Origin: Solimicrobium sp043758755 | Lineage (GTDB): Bacteria; Pseudomonadota; Gammaproteobacteria; Burkholderiales; Burkholderiaceae_D | Assembly: GCA_043758755.1 (NCBI GenBank) | Contig: JAYVMW010000059.1 | Span: 62,001 to 126,000, forward strand | Direction of reading: 5' to 3' | Length of the DNA: 64,000 nt | In this document: positions 9,391-19,130 of the stretch, in pieces | How positions within the stretch are numbered: the stretch's first letter is position 1 | Layout of the letters: each line of letters starts with the position of its first letter | Made by a program: the position numbers and the translations under genes | Notes under the pieces: generated by a model | What the model saw: only the letters and a program-made list of their open reading frames with translations | Database searches by the model: none | What the model was told of the DNA's origin: nothing

Positions 9391-9581
9391 GACGGATCTT
9401 TATCGGTAGGAAATTGGCGCATGGCGCTGCGGATCAGCTTCATCTGCGAGCTGAAGTTGCTGCATGCATCACACACCAGCATATGCAGACGCAGCCGGGT
9501 TTTTTCGAGCAGGTTCAGTTCCCGGTCCATTTGCTCTGAAACCAGGCGATGAACCTCTTTGCAGGTAGGTTTGATTCCCAT
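9387..9581 (-). CDS. Short zf-HC2 (ZAS-like) anti-sigma factor
   Basis: The product has 64 residues with the zinc-binding anti-sigma motif His33-x3-Cys37-x2-Cys40 (HMLVCDAC) and an extra Cys7. There is no membrane segment, so it would be a soluble anti-sigma factor that could respond to redox or zinc. It lies 10 bases downstream of an ECF sigma factor gene, the usual arrangement of a cognate pair. Confidence 0.85.
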   Translation of the reverse strand: MGIKPTCKEVHRLVSEQMDRELNLLEKTRLRLHMLVCDACSNFSSQMKLIRSAMRQFPTDKDPS

Positions 9582-9591
9582 TCTTTCAGCC

Positions 9592-10155
9592 TCAGCTTTG
9601 CGCGAACCAGTTAATATCCAGGCATTCCCGGGGCCGCAGGCGGGCCCGATACAAAATTACCCAAAGATTAGACGAACTCAGATTTAACTCCTTACAGATT
9701 TCTTCGCTTTCCAGTTCCAGCCATTCGCGCATCATGAAGATCCGGGCATTCTGAGCCGGGAGTCTGGTCAGACAGACCTCCAGAACTTTAAAAAAATCAC
9801 GCTGTTCCAGAATTGCGTCGGGATTGCCCCAGGCGAGCGGCGGACCGACCGTGTGGCCATTGGCCGTAAATAAATGGTCAATTACATCATCTTCCGATTG
9901 GTCCGCTTCGGTTTCAATTTGAACCATGCGCTTGGCAACACGTAAGTTGTCGATGATCTTGAATTTAAGTATGCCAATGACGTAAGTGCGCAAACTGGAT
10001 GCGCCGGCAAACTGAGCCGGTTTTTCCAGTACCGCCAGCAACGCTTCCTGCACCGCATCTTCGGCAAGTTCAGGATTTCGCAATTGTAATAATGCAAACC
10101 GCAGCAGAGCCGGGCGCATCGTTTCAAGTTGATGGTGCAGGTCGGGATCGGTCAT
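9592..10155 (-). CDS. ECF-type RNA polymerase sigma factor
   Basis: The 187-residue protein has a sigma-70 region 2 at about 14-80 (LLRFALLQLRNPELAEDAVQEALLAV in segments) and region 4 at about 130-180 with the helix-turn-helix ESEEICKELNLSSSNLWVI. Regions 1 and 3 are absent, as in ECF sigma factors. The cytosolic zf-HC2 anti-sigma gene and CWC gene follow on the same strand, making a three-gene unit. It is divergent from argB; the 100-base gap should hold both promoters, and an autoregulated one is likely but not identified. Confidence 0.88.
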   Translation of the reverse strand: MTDPDLHHQLETMRPALLRFALLQLRNPELAEDAVQEALLAVLEKPAQFAGASSLRTYVIGILKFKIIDNLRVAKRMVQIETEADQSEDDVIDHLFTANGHTVGPPLAWGNPDAILEQRDFFKVLEVCLTRLPAQNARIFMMREWLELESEEICKELNLSSSNLWVILYRARLRPRECLDINWFAQS

Positions 10156-10257
10156 TTGTGCCAGAGCGTAACGGATCTGTCTGATTAATACAAGAATTTC
10201 AAGTTGCCGAAATCACTTTCGCTGTAAAATCTCATCGTTCATTTTAAAGGGTGTGAC

Positions 10258-11232
10258 ATGACCATTCAGCCGGCTGACCAGCAAACCATTTTACCTACCG
10301 ATATTCCCTCCGAACTGCCTTCCGATTTACCCGTGGTGAGTGAAATAGCCAAAGACGCCATTTCAGCCCAGACCAAAGCCGAAATACTGGCAGAAGCCTT
10401 ACCCTATATCCGCAAATTCCACGGCAAAACCATCGTCGTCAAATACGGTGGCAATGCCATGACTGAAGAGCAGCTGAAACACGGTTTTGCACGGGACGTG
10501 ATTTTGTTAAAACTCGTTGGCATGAATCCGGTTGTGGTGCACGGAGGCGGACCACAAATTGACAGTGCGCTGCGCAAGATCGGCAAGCAGGGCACATTTG
10601 TTCAGGGTATGCGCATTACCGATGAAGAAACCATGGAAGTGGTGGAATGGGTGCTGGGCGGTGAAGTCCAGCAGGATATTGTCATGCTGATCAATCATTA
10701 TGGTGGGCAGGCGGTTGGATTAACCGGCAAGGATGGCGGCTTGATCCGCGCACGTCGTTATGAAATGCCGGACCGTGAAAACCCGGGCAAATTTCTGGAT
10801 ATCGGATTTGTTGGTGAAATCGACGCCATCAACCCGGCAGTGGTCAAGGCATTGCAGGATGACGCCTTTATTCCGATTATCTCGCCGATCGGTTTCGGTA
10901 TCGATGGCCAGGCTTATAACATCAACGCCGATGTAGTCGCCGGAAAAATCGCTGAAATTTTAAAAGCCGAAAAACTCATCATGATGACCAATATTCCCGG
11001 CGTGCTCGACAAAGAGGGCAATCTGGTTACCGATCTGTCAGCACGTGAAATTGATGAAATGTTCGCCGACGGCACGATCTCGGGTGGCATGCTGCCCAAG
11101 ATTTCATCGGCTCTGGATGCAGCCCGGTCCGGCGTCAATACCGTCCACATCATCGATGGCCGGATTGAACATTCCCTGTTGCTGGAAGTGCTGACTGAAC
11201 AGGCATTTGGCACCATGATTCGCAGTCACTGA
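10258..11232 (+). CDS. argB: Acetylglutamate kinase
   Basis: It phosphorylates N-acetylglutamate, the second step of arginine synthesis. The amino-acid kinase fold is clear: KYGGNAM from Lys62, VVVHGGGPQI for substrate and nucleotide, and a C-terminal GGMLPK loop. At 324 residues it is about 30 longer than most bacterial ArgB. The extra part is an acidic, proline-rich N-terminus (residues 1-30). The ATG at 10258 has a good AAAGGGTG site, so this start is kept; internal GTG codons near residues 26-27 lack one. Confidence 0.95.
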   Translation: MTIQPADQQTILPTDIPSELPSDLPVVSEIAKDAISAQTKAEILAEALPYIRKFHGKTIVVKYGGNAMTEEQLKHGFARDVILLKLVGMNPVVVHGGGPQIDSALRKIGKQGTFVQGMRITDEETMEVVEWVLGGEVQQDIVMLINHYGGQAVGLTGKDGGLIRARRYEMPDRENPGKFLDIGFVGEIDAINPAVVKALQDDAFIPIISPIGFGIDGQAYNINADVVAGKIAEILKAEKLIMMTNIPGVLDKEGNLVTDLSAREIDEMFADGTISGGMLPKISSALDAARSGVNTVHIIDGRIEHSLLLEVLTEQAFGTMIRSH

Positions 11233-11241
11233 ACCGCTATT

Positions 11242-11973
11242 TTGAAAACGCAGCCTGTTACCTGGTTGATTGATTTAGACAACACGCTGCACAACGCGAG
11301 CCACGCAATTTTTCCGCTCATGCATCAAAAGATGAATGCCTATATGGCAGATCTGCTTGGGGACGGCATGGAACCGGCCGATGACGCTACCGTAGATGCG
11401 GCGCGTGTGTATTACTGGAAAAGATACGGTGCCACGCTGCTGGGTCTGATCGAACATCATAATGTCAGGCCGGCAGAGTTTTTGCAGCATGCGCATCAGT
11501 TTGACAATCTGCCACACTTGATGCGTTTTGAATCCGGCCTGAAGAAGTTGCTGCAGCGCCTGCCGGGTCAAAAAATTTTATTTACCAATGCACCGCGCCA
11601 GTACGCCCGGCAGGTGGTGAAAGAGTTGGGATTGCAGGGACATTTTGATCAGCATATATCGATCGAAGCCATGCGAATACATGGCCGCCTGCGCCCCAAG
11701 CCGAGTCGCTGGCTGCTGAAAAAAGTAATGGCAAAAAGAGGATTGCGTGCACACAGGTGCGTTTTGATCGAAGACAGCCGGGACAATCTGCGCACGGCAC
11801 GCGAACTGGGAATGAAAACTGTGTGGGTGACCCAATACTTCAACCATGCATCGCAGGAAGTAACGCCGCAAGTAACTAAGCAACTGAAGCGTTTTGCAAG
11901 GGCCGGGTATATTGATATTAAAATTCGCTCAATCAAACAATTACCCGCACATTTATCCAGACTGGCATTGTAA
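11242..11973 (+). CDS. Pyrimidine 5'-nucleotidase-like HAD hydrolase
   Basis: The 243-residue HAD-superfamily protein carries motif I as DLDNTL (nucleophile Asp11, acid/base Asp13) and motif IV as LIEDSRDNL near residue 175. The sequence resembles yeast Sdt1-type pyrimidine 5'-nucleotidases, which dephosphorylate UMP/CMP. The start is a TTG at 11242, since no ATG precedes the DxDxT motif. It lies 9 bases after argB and 9 before slmA, so the three are probably co-transcribed. Confidence 0.85.
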   Translation: MKTQPVTWLIDLDNTLHNASHAIFPLMHQKMNAYMADLLGDGMEPADDATVDAARVYYWKRYGATLLGLIEHHNVRPAEFLQHAHQFDNLPHLMRFESGLKKLLQRLPGQKILFTNAPRQYARQVVKELGLQGHFDQHISIEAMRIHGRLRPKPSRWLLKKVMAKRGLRAHRCVLIEDSRDNLRTARELGMKTVWVTQYFNHASQEVTPQVTKQLKRFARAGYIDIKIRSIKQLPAHLSRLAL

Positions 11974-11982
11974 GAAGAGATT

Positions 11983-12555
11983 ATGGCGACCAAACCAGGC
12001 GAAAAAAAACTGCACATACTGCAAACTCTGGCCAGCATGCTGGAGAATCCCAAAGGTGAAAAAATCACCACCGCTTCGCTGGCGGCCCGCATTGGCGTAT
12101 CCGAAGCGGCGCTGTATCGTCATTTCGCCAGCAAGGCGCAAATGTTTGAAGGGCTGATCGAATTCATTGAAAGTTCGGTATTTGGACTGATCAATCAGAT
12201 TACGCTTCAACAGGAAGATGGTCTGTTGCAGACGCAGGAAATTGTTGCCATGCTACTGAGTTTTTCTGCGCGCAATCCGGGTATGACCAAAGTCATGACC
12301 GGGTATGCCCTGATCAATGAAGACGAAAGGCTGCAGGTTCGCATGAACCAGTTCGTCGACCGAATTGAGCTGGCACTGAAGCAGTCTTTGCGCACGGCAG
12401 CCATGGCCGGGCAGATGCCTGAATCTGATGTCGCTGTCAGAGCCAATCTGATCGTGTCGGTGGTACTGGGACGCTGGCAGCGCTTTGTTAAAACCTCGTT
12501 CAAAAATGATCCGCTGGAAAATTCAAAGCAGCAGATTGCCTTTTTGTTGTCCTGA
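11983..12555 (+). CDS. slmA: Nucleoid occlusion factor SlmA (TetR family)
   Basis: The 190-residue TetR-fold protein has an N-terminal HTH at about 30-55 (ITTASLAARIGVSEAALYRHF in two pieces) that is characteristic of SlmA. SlmA binds DNA sites across the chromosome and blocks FtsZ ring assembly over unsegregated DNA. The length and the C-terminal helical domain match the family. It sits in the argB-HAD-slmA order seen in other Burkholderiales. Confidence 0.9.
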   Translation: MATKPGEKKLHILQTLASMLENPKGEKITTASLAARIGVSEAALYRHFASKAQMFEGLIEFIESSVFGLINQITLQQEDGLLQTQEIVAMLLSFSARNPGMTKVMTGYALINEDERLQVRMNQFVDRIELALKQSLRTAAMAGQMPESDVAVRANLIVSVVLGRWQRFVKTSFKNDPLENSKQQIAFLLS

Positions 12556-12579
12556 ACGCTGATCGGCCCACCCGTTCCC

Positions 12580-14436
12580 ATGTCCAGTTTCACCTTGCTT
12601 GATGATTACGAAGCCAGCGCCACGCAGCCGACTTCACGCCTGTATACGCAATTGCAGCGGGAATTGATTTGTCACGACGCCGACGGCTTTGATGTGATGA
12701 TGGAGCAATTGCATGAGAGTCTGAATCTGGGGCTGTATGCGGTGGGTGTTTTTTCCTATGAACTGGGCGTGGTGTTGCAGGGACTTGAAAAAAGCGCTCC
12801 TGCGCAACCGTCCCGAATTTTACTTTACAAACATTGCCGGCAACTGAGTCGTGACCAGGTTCATGACTGGCTTCTGCAGCAGTGCCGCACGGGTGAAGTT
12901 GCCGGTATTGCCGACCTCAGACCCAGCGTAGATGAGGCTCAATTTGTCAGCGCGGTTGCATTGATACAGGATTACATCGCAGCCGGTGACACTTATCAGG
13001 TCAACTTTACCTTGCGGTTTCATTTCAACACCTACGGACATCTGTGCGCGCTGTACCTGCGCTTGCGAGACCGACAATCAGTTCCGTACGGCGCACTGAT
13101 CGGCTTGCCGGATGGCAGTGCAATTCTGTCACTGTCACCGGAATTGTTCGTTCGCCATCATCAGGGAGCGTTGACGGTTCGCCCCATGAAAGGAACTGCT
13201 GCGGCGTTTGTCAACGACAGTGAACTCGGTGATGACAAAGATAGTCTGCAGGTAAATGCGCTGCTGAGTCAGCAACTGTCTCAAGATAGAAAAAACCGTG
13301 CAGAAAACGTGATGATTGTTGATTTGTTGCGCAACGATTTAAGCCGGATTGCCAGGCTTGGTACCGTACAGGTAACGCATCTGTTTCAGGTGCAGCGTTT
13401 CAATTCTGTCTTGCAGATGACTTCCGGCGTTTGCGCAACGGTGCGCGACGATGTGACTTTGCACGGGTTATTCAGAGCGATTTATCCCTGCGGTTCCATC
13501 ACCGGTGCACCCAAATATCGCACCATGCAGATTATTCATGAGATGGAAGCCGAACCGCGCGGCATCTATACCGGTGCCATAGGCTGGTTTGATCCACCCG
13601 CTTCGCGCCCGCCCGAAATTCCGCTGATACCTGATTTTTGCCTGTCAGTCCCGATCAGAACTCTGCACGTGCGCGCGCCGGATATTGACGGTACTCGTGC
13701 CGGTGTCATGGGTGTCGGAGCTGGTATCGTGTTTGACAGTGTGGCCTCGGATGAATATCAGGAAAGTCTGCTCAAAGCACGTTTTCTGACCGATCTGCCG
13801 GCGCAGTTCTCTTTGTTTGAAACCATATATGCCACCAGAGAAAACGGATGCCGGCATGTGGAACAACATGTGCGGCGCATGCAACAAAGCGCTCATTTTT
13901 TTTGCATCCCGATTCAGGTTTCCGAGTTGCGCAGGCAGCTTGATCTGGCTTGTGCCGCTCTTGATGAAAACGTGCCTTACCGTATGAAGGTGAGTCTGGA
14001 TGGGGCCGGGAAAATCCAGATCCAGACTGGCGTGCTCGCGAACCTTGAGTCACCCGTCAGAGTCATGCTTGCCCCAACCGCGCAGTCATCACACAATCTC
14101 TGGCTGCAGCACAAGACCAGCCAGCGTGCCGTGTATGATCAGGCGTGGCAGACTGCCGAGCGCCATGGTGCATTTGATATGCTGTTTTGTAATGAGCGTG
14201 GTGAGATCACGGAAGGAGGGCGCAGCAACGTGCTGGTCAAATTAAATGGACGCTGGTTTACCCCTTTTTTGAAGGACGGTGTGCTGCCAGGCGTGATGCG
14301 TTCCGTGTTGATGTCAGATCCGGCCTGGATGGTGAGTGAACGCAGCATGACGTTGGCAGACTTAAAAAATGCCGAAGAATTCGCCGTGTGCAACGCACTG
14401 CGTGGCGTATTGAGGGCAACTTTGAGTGATGGTTGA
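12580..14436 (+). CDS. pabB: Fused aminodeoxychorismate synthase component I / aminodeoxychorismate lyase
   Basis: The 618-residue bifunctional enzyme makes p-aminobenzoate for folate. Residues about 1-385 are the PabB chorismate-binding domain, with MIVDLLRNDLSRI and the CGSITGAPK motif near 304. Residues about 405-618 are a PLP fold-type IV lyase (PabC), beginning FSLFETIYAT and including EITEGGRSN and TPFLKDGVLPGVMR. The glutamine amidotransferase PabA is not in the window. PabBC fusions are known in proteobacteria. It follows slmA by 24 bases. Confidence 0.93.
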   Translation: MSSFTLLDDYEASATQPTSRLYTQLQRELICHDADGFDVMMEQLHESLNLGLYAVGVFSYELGVVLQGLEKSAPAQPSRILLYKHCRQLSRDQVHDWLLQQCRTGEVAGIADLRPSVDEAQFVSAVALIQDYIAAGDTYQVNFTLRFHFNTYGHLCALYLRLRDRQSVPYGALIGLPDGSAILSLSPELFVRHHQGALTVRPMKGTAAAFVNDSELGDDKDSLQVNALLSQQLSQDRKNRAENVMIVDLLRNDLSRIARLGTVQVTHLFQVQRFNSVLQMTSGVCATVRDDVTLHGLFRAIYPCGSITGAPKYRTMQIIHEMEAEPRGIYTGAIGWFDPPASRPPEIPLIPDFCLSVPIRTLHVRAPDIDGTRAGVMGVGAGIVFDSVASDEYQESLLKARFLTDLPAQFSLFETIYATRENGCRHVEQHVRRMQQSAHFFCIPIQVSELRRQLDLACAALDENVPYRMKVSLDGAGKIQIQTGVLANLESPVRVMLAPTAQSSHNLWLQHKTSQRAVYDQAWQTAERHGAFDMLFCNERGEITEGGRSNVLVKLNGRWFTPFLKDGVLPGVMRSVLMSDPAWMVSERSMTLADLKNAEEFAVCNALRGVLRATLSDG

Positions 14437-14516
14437 CGCATATCAATGCATCAGGAGAGTGTTTCCGCTAACTTTCTGGATTCTGTAAGCAAGCTATTTC
14501 GAAAGCGAGTTGGGAA

Positions 14517-15158
14517 ATGAAACGAATCAGCAAGTTGATCCTGAAATGGGTGATGGTCATCGGTTCGGTGCTATGCCTGACCCCGGCAACATGGGCGCAG
14601 GAAAACACGCTGGATAAAAATCTCAAAAAAGTGTTGGCTGATCCGGCCTTGGTGAAACAGGCCATGGAAGGCGCCAAAAAATTCAATTTTTTCTGTGCGA
14701 ACTGCCATGGCAATACCGGAATCAGCGTCAAGAATGACGTGCCCAATCTGGCCGGGCAAAATCCAAGTTACCTCATTACCCAGATCGACAAGTTTGCGCG
14801 TGGCATGCGTCGTTATCAATACATGCAGGATTCAATGAAAATGCTGACCGAAGCGGACAAGATCAACCTGACGGTGTACTACGCCGTCAATGCGGTTACT
14901 CCCGCCGGACAGCAGACCTCTGCGGTCGGTAAGACGTTGTTTGCAGAGCGCTGCGCCATTTGCCACCAGGCCGAGGCGCATGGAAATGAAATCATTCCGC
15001 GTTTGGCTGGTCAGCATCCGCAGTATCTGGAACTATCCATCAAACGTTACCGCGATCGATCCGGGGAACGTATTTACGAACCGATGAGTCGGATGACGGC
15101 GGGTTTGAAGGATACTGAAATTACCGCCCTTGCGACTTATCTGTCCAGTTTGCCTTAA
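14517..15158 (+). CDS. Periplasmic di-heme cytochrome c (c4-like)
   Basis: The 213 residues begin with a signal peptide (about 1-27, ending TWA). Two CxxCH heme sites follow: CANCH at 60-64 and CAICH at 146-150. Each lies in its own cytochrome-c-like domain with downstream methionines available as axial ligands. The tandem layout matches cytochrome c4, a periplasmic electron carrier to terminal oxidases. No oxidase gene is adjacent, so its partner is unknown. Confidence 0.9.
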   Translation: MKRISKLILKWVMVIGSVLCLTPATWAQENTLDKNLKKVLADPALVKQAMEGAKKFNFFCANCHGNTGISVKNDVPNLAGQNPSYLITQIDKFARGMRRYQYMQDSMKMLTEADKINLTVYYAVNAVTPAGQQTSAVGKTLFAERCAICHQAEAHGNEIIPRLAGQHPQYLELSIKRYRDRSGERIYEPMSRMTAGLKDTEITALATYLSSLP

Positions 15159-15207
15159 TGATTATTCAACACACGCTGCAAATGAAGTGCAGGGTCATTC
15201 AGCTGGC

Positions 15208-15420
15208 TCATTCAGCTGGATCACTCAGTGTTTCCTTTGCCGCCTGTTCCGGTGTCAGACCGTCATAAAACATGTCTGTAAACCAGTCCGCGTTTTCTTC
15301 GATGTGATCCTGTGCCTCATCGCGGCGCGCGCCGGCAGCGATCAGTAATTCTTCCACTTTGGCGCACCACTCAATGACTTCCATGGTTTCGGTATCCAGT
15401 TCAATTTTCTTTTTGGCCAT
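15208..15420 (-). CDS. Small conserved-type cytosolic protein, function unknown
   Basis: The product has 70 residues, strongly acidic and helical (13 Glu, 8 Asp), with a central ARRDEAQDHIEENADWF segment and no cysteine cluster or signal peptide. It is the last gene of the minus-strand gpmA-envC-ctp-moeB series, 27 bases after moeB, so it is probably co-transcribed. I recognise no domain. Confidence 0.7.
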   Translation of the reverse strand: MAKKKIELDTETMEVIEWCAKVEELLIAAGARRDEAQDHIEENADWFTDMFYDGLTPEQAAKETLSDPAE

Positions 15421-15447
15421 GATTTATTCCCTGTGAGTTGTACGTAG

Positions 15448-16194
15448 TTAATTGCCACAAACCGGGCACTGCGGATTGCGTTTGGCATGAATCTGCTGCC
15501 ATTGCATGGTGCGGGCATCGAGCATCAACAGTTTGCCGGCCAGTGAGGTGCCGACTTCCATGAGCAGTTTCAATGCTTCGGCTGCCTGCATGGTGCCAAT
15601 AATGCCGACCAGTGGCGCAAATACACCCATGGTGGCACAGGCGGTTTCTTCCATATGCGTGTCTGGCGGGAAAATGCAGGCATAGCACGGTGCGTCAGGC
15701 TGTCTGCTGTCAAACACGGTGCATTGACCGTCAAACTGGATTGCGGCACCAGACACCAGTGGTTTGCGTAGACCCACACAGGCCAGATTGATGGCGTGTC
15801 TGGTGGCGAAATTGTCGGTGCAGTCCAGGACGACATCGGCATCTGCGATCAGGTCAGCCAGACGCTGCGCATTCGCCTTTTCACAGATGGCGTGTATCTG
15901 AATATGCGGATTGAGCTGGGTCAGAGTCAGTTTGGCGGAATCTACCTTGTTCAATCCGACGCGCTGTTCAGTATGTAAAATCTGGCGCTGCAAATTGGTC
16001 AGATCGACCTGATCATGGTCCACCAGAGTGATGCAGCTGACTCCGGCAGCTGCAAGATAGAAGGCAGCGGCGGAACCCAGTCCGCCTGCACCGATGACCA
16101 GCGCTCTGGATGCCAGTAACCTGCTTTGCCCTTCTATGCCTATCTCGTCCAGCAGGATATGGCGTGAGTAGCGCAGCAGTTGTTGGTCATCCAA
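15448..16194 (-). CDS. moeB: MoeB/ThiF-type adenylyltransferase
   Basis: The 248-residue E1-like enzyme adenylates the C-terminus of a sulfur-carrier protein (MoaD or ThiS). It has the nucleotide-binding GAGGLGSAAAFYL, the RQILH motif with the arginine finger, and two CxxC zinc pairs (CYAC near 172, CPVC near the C-terminus). The length is that of E. coli MoeB, with no C-terminal rhodanese domain. MoeB and ThiF cannot be separated by sequence alone; the position after gpmA-envC-ctp is a common one for this gene in Burkholderiales. Confidence 0.88.
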   Translation of the reverse strand: MDDQQLLRYSRHILLDEIGIEGQSRLLASRALVIGAGGLGSAAAFYLAAAGVSCITLVDHDQVDLTNLQRQILHTEQRVGLNKVDSAKLTLTQLNPHIQIHAICEKANAQRLADLIADADVVLDCTDNFATRHAINLACVGLRKPLVSGAAIQFDGQCTVFDSRQPDAPCYACIFPPDTHMEETACATMGVFAPLVGIIGTMQAAEALKLLMEVGTSLAGKLLMLDARTMQWQQIHAKRNPQCPVCGN

Positions 16195-16232
16195 TGGTAG
16201 CTCGCTGGTCGTTCGTTGATATTGCGTTAAAT

Positions 16233-17753
16233 TTATTTTTGCGGTACCGGTACTTCGGTAGCCGGTTTTTTTACTTCTGTGGGCTCATCCAGTTTTTCAT
16301 CCGCTTTTTTTACGGTCTTGCCCGCTTTGTCGGCTGATTTTGTTTTGTCTTCGGCGTCAGACTTATCAGCAACTTTGGCGATCTGCACAGGCAAACCTTT
16401 CAGTTGATTCAGCGCCTGGATTAACTGGAAATCCGTGGTGCTGCCGTATTCCAGTGGCTTGAGAGTTTTTTCAAGAGCCAGTGCGTGTTTTTCATCTTCT
16501 GCTTCGTCGCGTTTCTGTGTTCCGGCCTTGCTGTCGGTATCGTTGCTCAGGTGCTTGTCCAGATCCGCTTCGCGCAGGCGCAGGCTGTTAATGCCATCAT
16601 TTTCTGCGGTTTCTTCCACCATCAGATCCGGCGTAATGCCTTTGGCTTGAATCGATCGGCCACTTGGTGTGTAGTAACGCGCCGTGGTTAATTTCACACC
16701 GGTGTCAGCACTGATCTGGCGTATGGTCTGAACCGAACCTTTGCCGAATGTTTGCGTACCCATGATGGTGGCGCGCTTGTAATCCTGCAGGGCGCCAGAA
16801 ACAATTTCAGATGCCGATGCCGAACCGGTGTTGACCAGTACCACCATGGGCACTGTCTTGATCGCCTCGGGAAGTTTGGCCAGTGGATCATTGCCGCTGC
16901 GGGTCATGTAGTACTCACGGCTGGCTGTATAGTTGGCTTTGGATTCCGGAATCTGCCCATTGGTCGTTACGACGGTGACGTCTTTGGGCAGGAAAATCGC
17001 CGAGATGCCGATCGCACTTGGAACCAGCCCGCCGGGATTGTTGCGCAGATCCAGCACCAGACCTTTGATGTTGGGATCCTGTGCATACAGAGCGTCGATT
17101 TTTTTGATCAGATCATCCAGTGAGGGTTCCTGGAATTGCGAAACGCGCAACCACGCATAGCCAGGTTCGATTATTTTGCCTTTGACGCTTTGCGTTTTGA
17201 TCACGTCGCGCGTGATGGTCAGGACGATCGGTTTGTCGACATCCTTGCGTGCAATAGTCAGGGTAACCTTGGTATTGGGTTCGCCGCGCATGTGTTTGAC
17301 GGCTTCATCGAGCGTCATCCCCTTAACCGACAGTCCATCAAGACGGGTGATCAGGTCGCCTGCTTTGACGCCGGCTTTGTCGGCGGGAGAATCTTCGATC
17401 GGTGAAATGATTTTGACATAGCCGTCTTCCATGCCTACCTCAATACCCAGACCGACAAATTTCCCCTGAGTGGTCTCCTGCAATTCTTTAAACGCCTTTT
17501 TATCCAGATAGACGGAATGCGGATCAAGCGAAGCAACCATGCCGGAAATGGCTTCGGATATCAGTTTTTTGTCATCCACCGGTTCGACGTAATCTGATTT
17601 GATCAGTCCAAATACATCGGCCAGTTGTCTGAGTTCTTCAAGCGGCAGTGGTGTAGCAGTCTTTTGCGCCAGCGCGGAATACTGCAGCGAAGCAGCGATA
17701 CCGGCGATCAAACCAAGTGTGATTAATCCGAAGTTCTTTAATTTAGTACCCAT
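16233..17753 (-). CDS. C-terminal processing peptidase (S41 family)
   Basis: The 506-residue periplasmic serine protease has an N-terminal signal or anchor segment (about 7-29), a PDZ domain (about 85-170) and an S41 catalytic domain. The catalytic Ser lies in NTGSASASEI and the Lys in FGKGSVQ, both near residues 315-345. The last 90 residues are Lys/Glu/Pro-rich and of low complexity. The family trims C-termini of exported proteins and regulates murein hydrolases, which fits its position directly after envC. Confidence 0.93.
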   Translation of the reverse strand: MGTKLKNFGLITLGLIAGIAASLQYSALAQKTATPLPLEELRQLADVFGLIKSDYVEPVDDKKLISEAISGMVASLDPHSVYLDKKAFKELQETTQGKFVGLGIEVGMEDGYVKIISPIEDSPADKAGVKAGDLITRLDGLSVKGMTLDEAVKHMRGEPNTKVTLTIARKDVDKPIVLTITRDVIKTQSVKGKIIEPGYAWLRVSQFQEPSLDDLIKKIDALYAQDPNIKGLVLDLRNNPGGLVPSAIGISAIFLPKDVTVVTTNGQIPESKANYTASREYYMTRSGNDPLAKLPEAIKTVPMVVLVNTGSASASEIVSGALQDYKRATIMGTQTFGKGSVQTIRQISADTGVKLTTARYYTPSGRSIQAKGITPDLMVEETAENDGINSLRLREADLDKHLSNDTDSKAGTQKRDEAEDEKHALALEKTLKPLEYGSTTDFQLIQALNQLKGLPVQIAKVADKSDAEDKTKSADKAGKTVKKADEKLDEPTEVKKPATEVPVPQK

Positions 17754-17771
17754 TTTTTTAGCCTGATTTCA

Positions 17772-19130
17772 TTATTTAAGATTGATCCAGCCCAGAGGAT
17801 CAAAAGCTTTGCCCTGATACCGAAGTTCGAAGTATAAACCCGATTGTTCATTGCCGCCGCTATTTCCAACGGTAGCAATCGCTTCACCTGCGCCAACCGT
17901 AGCGCCGGCCTGTTTTAAAAGTGACTGATTATTTCCATAGATGCTCATGTACTGGGCACCGTGATCAAGAATGATTAAATTGCCAAAACCGCGCAGCCAT
18001 TCGGCAAAGATCACTTTGCCCGGTGCGATGGATTTGATTTCAGTGCCTTCTGCGGCACGGATAAACAACCCTTTCCAGACCGTGCCCTCACCGCGCGTGG
18101 CACCATATCTGGCACTCAGCTCACCCTTCACAGGCAGGCGCAACCGACCTTTTTGCTGCGCGAACTGACTGTTGTCCGATCCGCTTTCTGGCGTTTTTGT
18201 CACCTGTATCACTGGTTCCGGTGGTGTTGGCCTGACGGGCCTGCCGGCAGACTTGTCTGCTGCATTTTTTGTTGCCCTGGCCTGCGCCGCAGCTTTGCGT
18301 TTTTGTTCCTGCGCGGCCAGGTCAGCTTGGCGCTTTTCCTCTTTCAGTCGGTCGGCCTTGCGTTGTTCCTCTATCAGGCGGTTCAGTTTGTCTACCAGAC
18401 TGGCCAGACGCTGCTCATTCTTTTGAAGTTGTCCGGCTTCCTTGCGCTGCGCGCTGAGTTTGCTGGAAAGTTGACTGATCAGAGCGCTGCGCCTGGCCTG
18501 CTCTTTGACCAGTTCCGACTTTTGCTGCTGCTGTTCTGCGGCGATATCATCCAGATCCTGTTTGGCCAGTTCGGTATCCTGGCGGTTTTTTTCCACTTCG
18601 GCCAGATTTTCCCGCAGTTGGGTGATCAGTCTGTTCTGGCTTTGAGACAGATAACCGAGATATTGCAGTTCGCGGTTAATCCGGTTCGGATTGTCACCTG
18701 ACAGCAGCAGCTTCAGACGGTCGGCATTACCATTCTGATATTCCTGGCGCAGCAGGTTGGAAAATTGCTTTTTTTGCTGCACAACCTGCTGTTGCAGGTG
18801 CAGCTGTCGTTCAGTCAGATCACTTAATTTTTGTCGGGTCTGCTGTTGTTCAGTGCCCAGTTCATACAGCTTGCGGTTGGCTTTGGAGATTGCCTCTTCC
18901 GACGCTGCCAGCGCATCTTCAGCGTGCTGTTTGGCAGATTCGGTACTGAGAATATCCTGTTTCAGTTCGCTCAGTTTCTGGCGTAACTCTGCGTGTTCGG
19001 ATTCGGCCTTGGTTTTTTGTTCCTCGCGCCCGGGCGTCACCGCCCAGGCCGGGTTGAAACACGCCGCAGCAAGTGGAAGTGCCAGAAACCGCAGGGCTAT
19101 TTTTGCAGAGATAGATGGAACCGAAGACAA
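17772..19130 (-). CDS. envC: Murein hydrolase activator EnvC
   Basis: The 452 residues comprise a signal peptide (about 1-30), a long coiled coil (about 35-265) and a C-terminal LytM/M23 domain (about 330-450). The LytM zinc ligands are missing: the usual HxxxD and HxH positions read WKGLF and LYFEL. This is the degenerate form found in EnvC, which does not cut murein but activates amidases at the septum with FtsEX. The ATG abuts the stop of gpmA, and the C-terminal protease follows 18 bases later. Confidence 0.92.
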   Translation of the reverse strand: MSSVPSISAKIALRFLALPLAAACFNPAWAVTPGREEQKTKAESEHAELRQKLSELKQDILSTESAKQHAEDALAASEEAISKANRKLYELGTEQQQTRQKLSDLTERQLHLQQQVVQQKKQFSNLLRQEYQNGNADRLKLLLSGDNPNRINRELQYLGYLSQSQNRLITQLRENLAEVEKNRQDTELAKQDLDDIAAEQQQQKSELVKEQARRSALISQLSSKLSAQRKEAGQLQKNEQRLASLVDKLNRLIEEQRKADRLKEEKRQADLAAQEQKRKAAAQARATKNAADKSAGRPVRPTPPEPVIQVTKTPESGSDNSQFAQQKGRLRLPVKGELSARYGATRGEGTVWKGLFIRAAEGTEIKSIAPGKVIFAEWLRGFGNLIILDHGAQYMSIYGNNQSLLKQAGATVGAGEAIATVGNSGGNEQSGLYFELRYQGKAFDPLGWINLK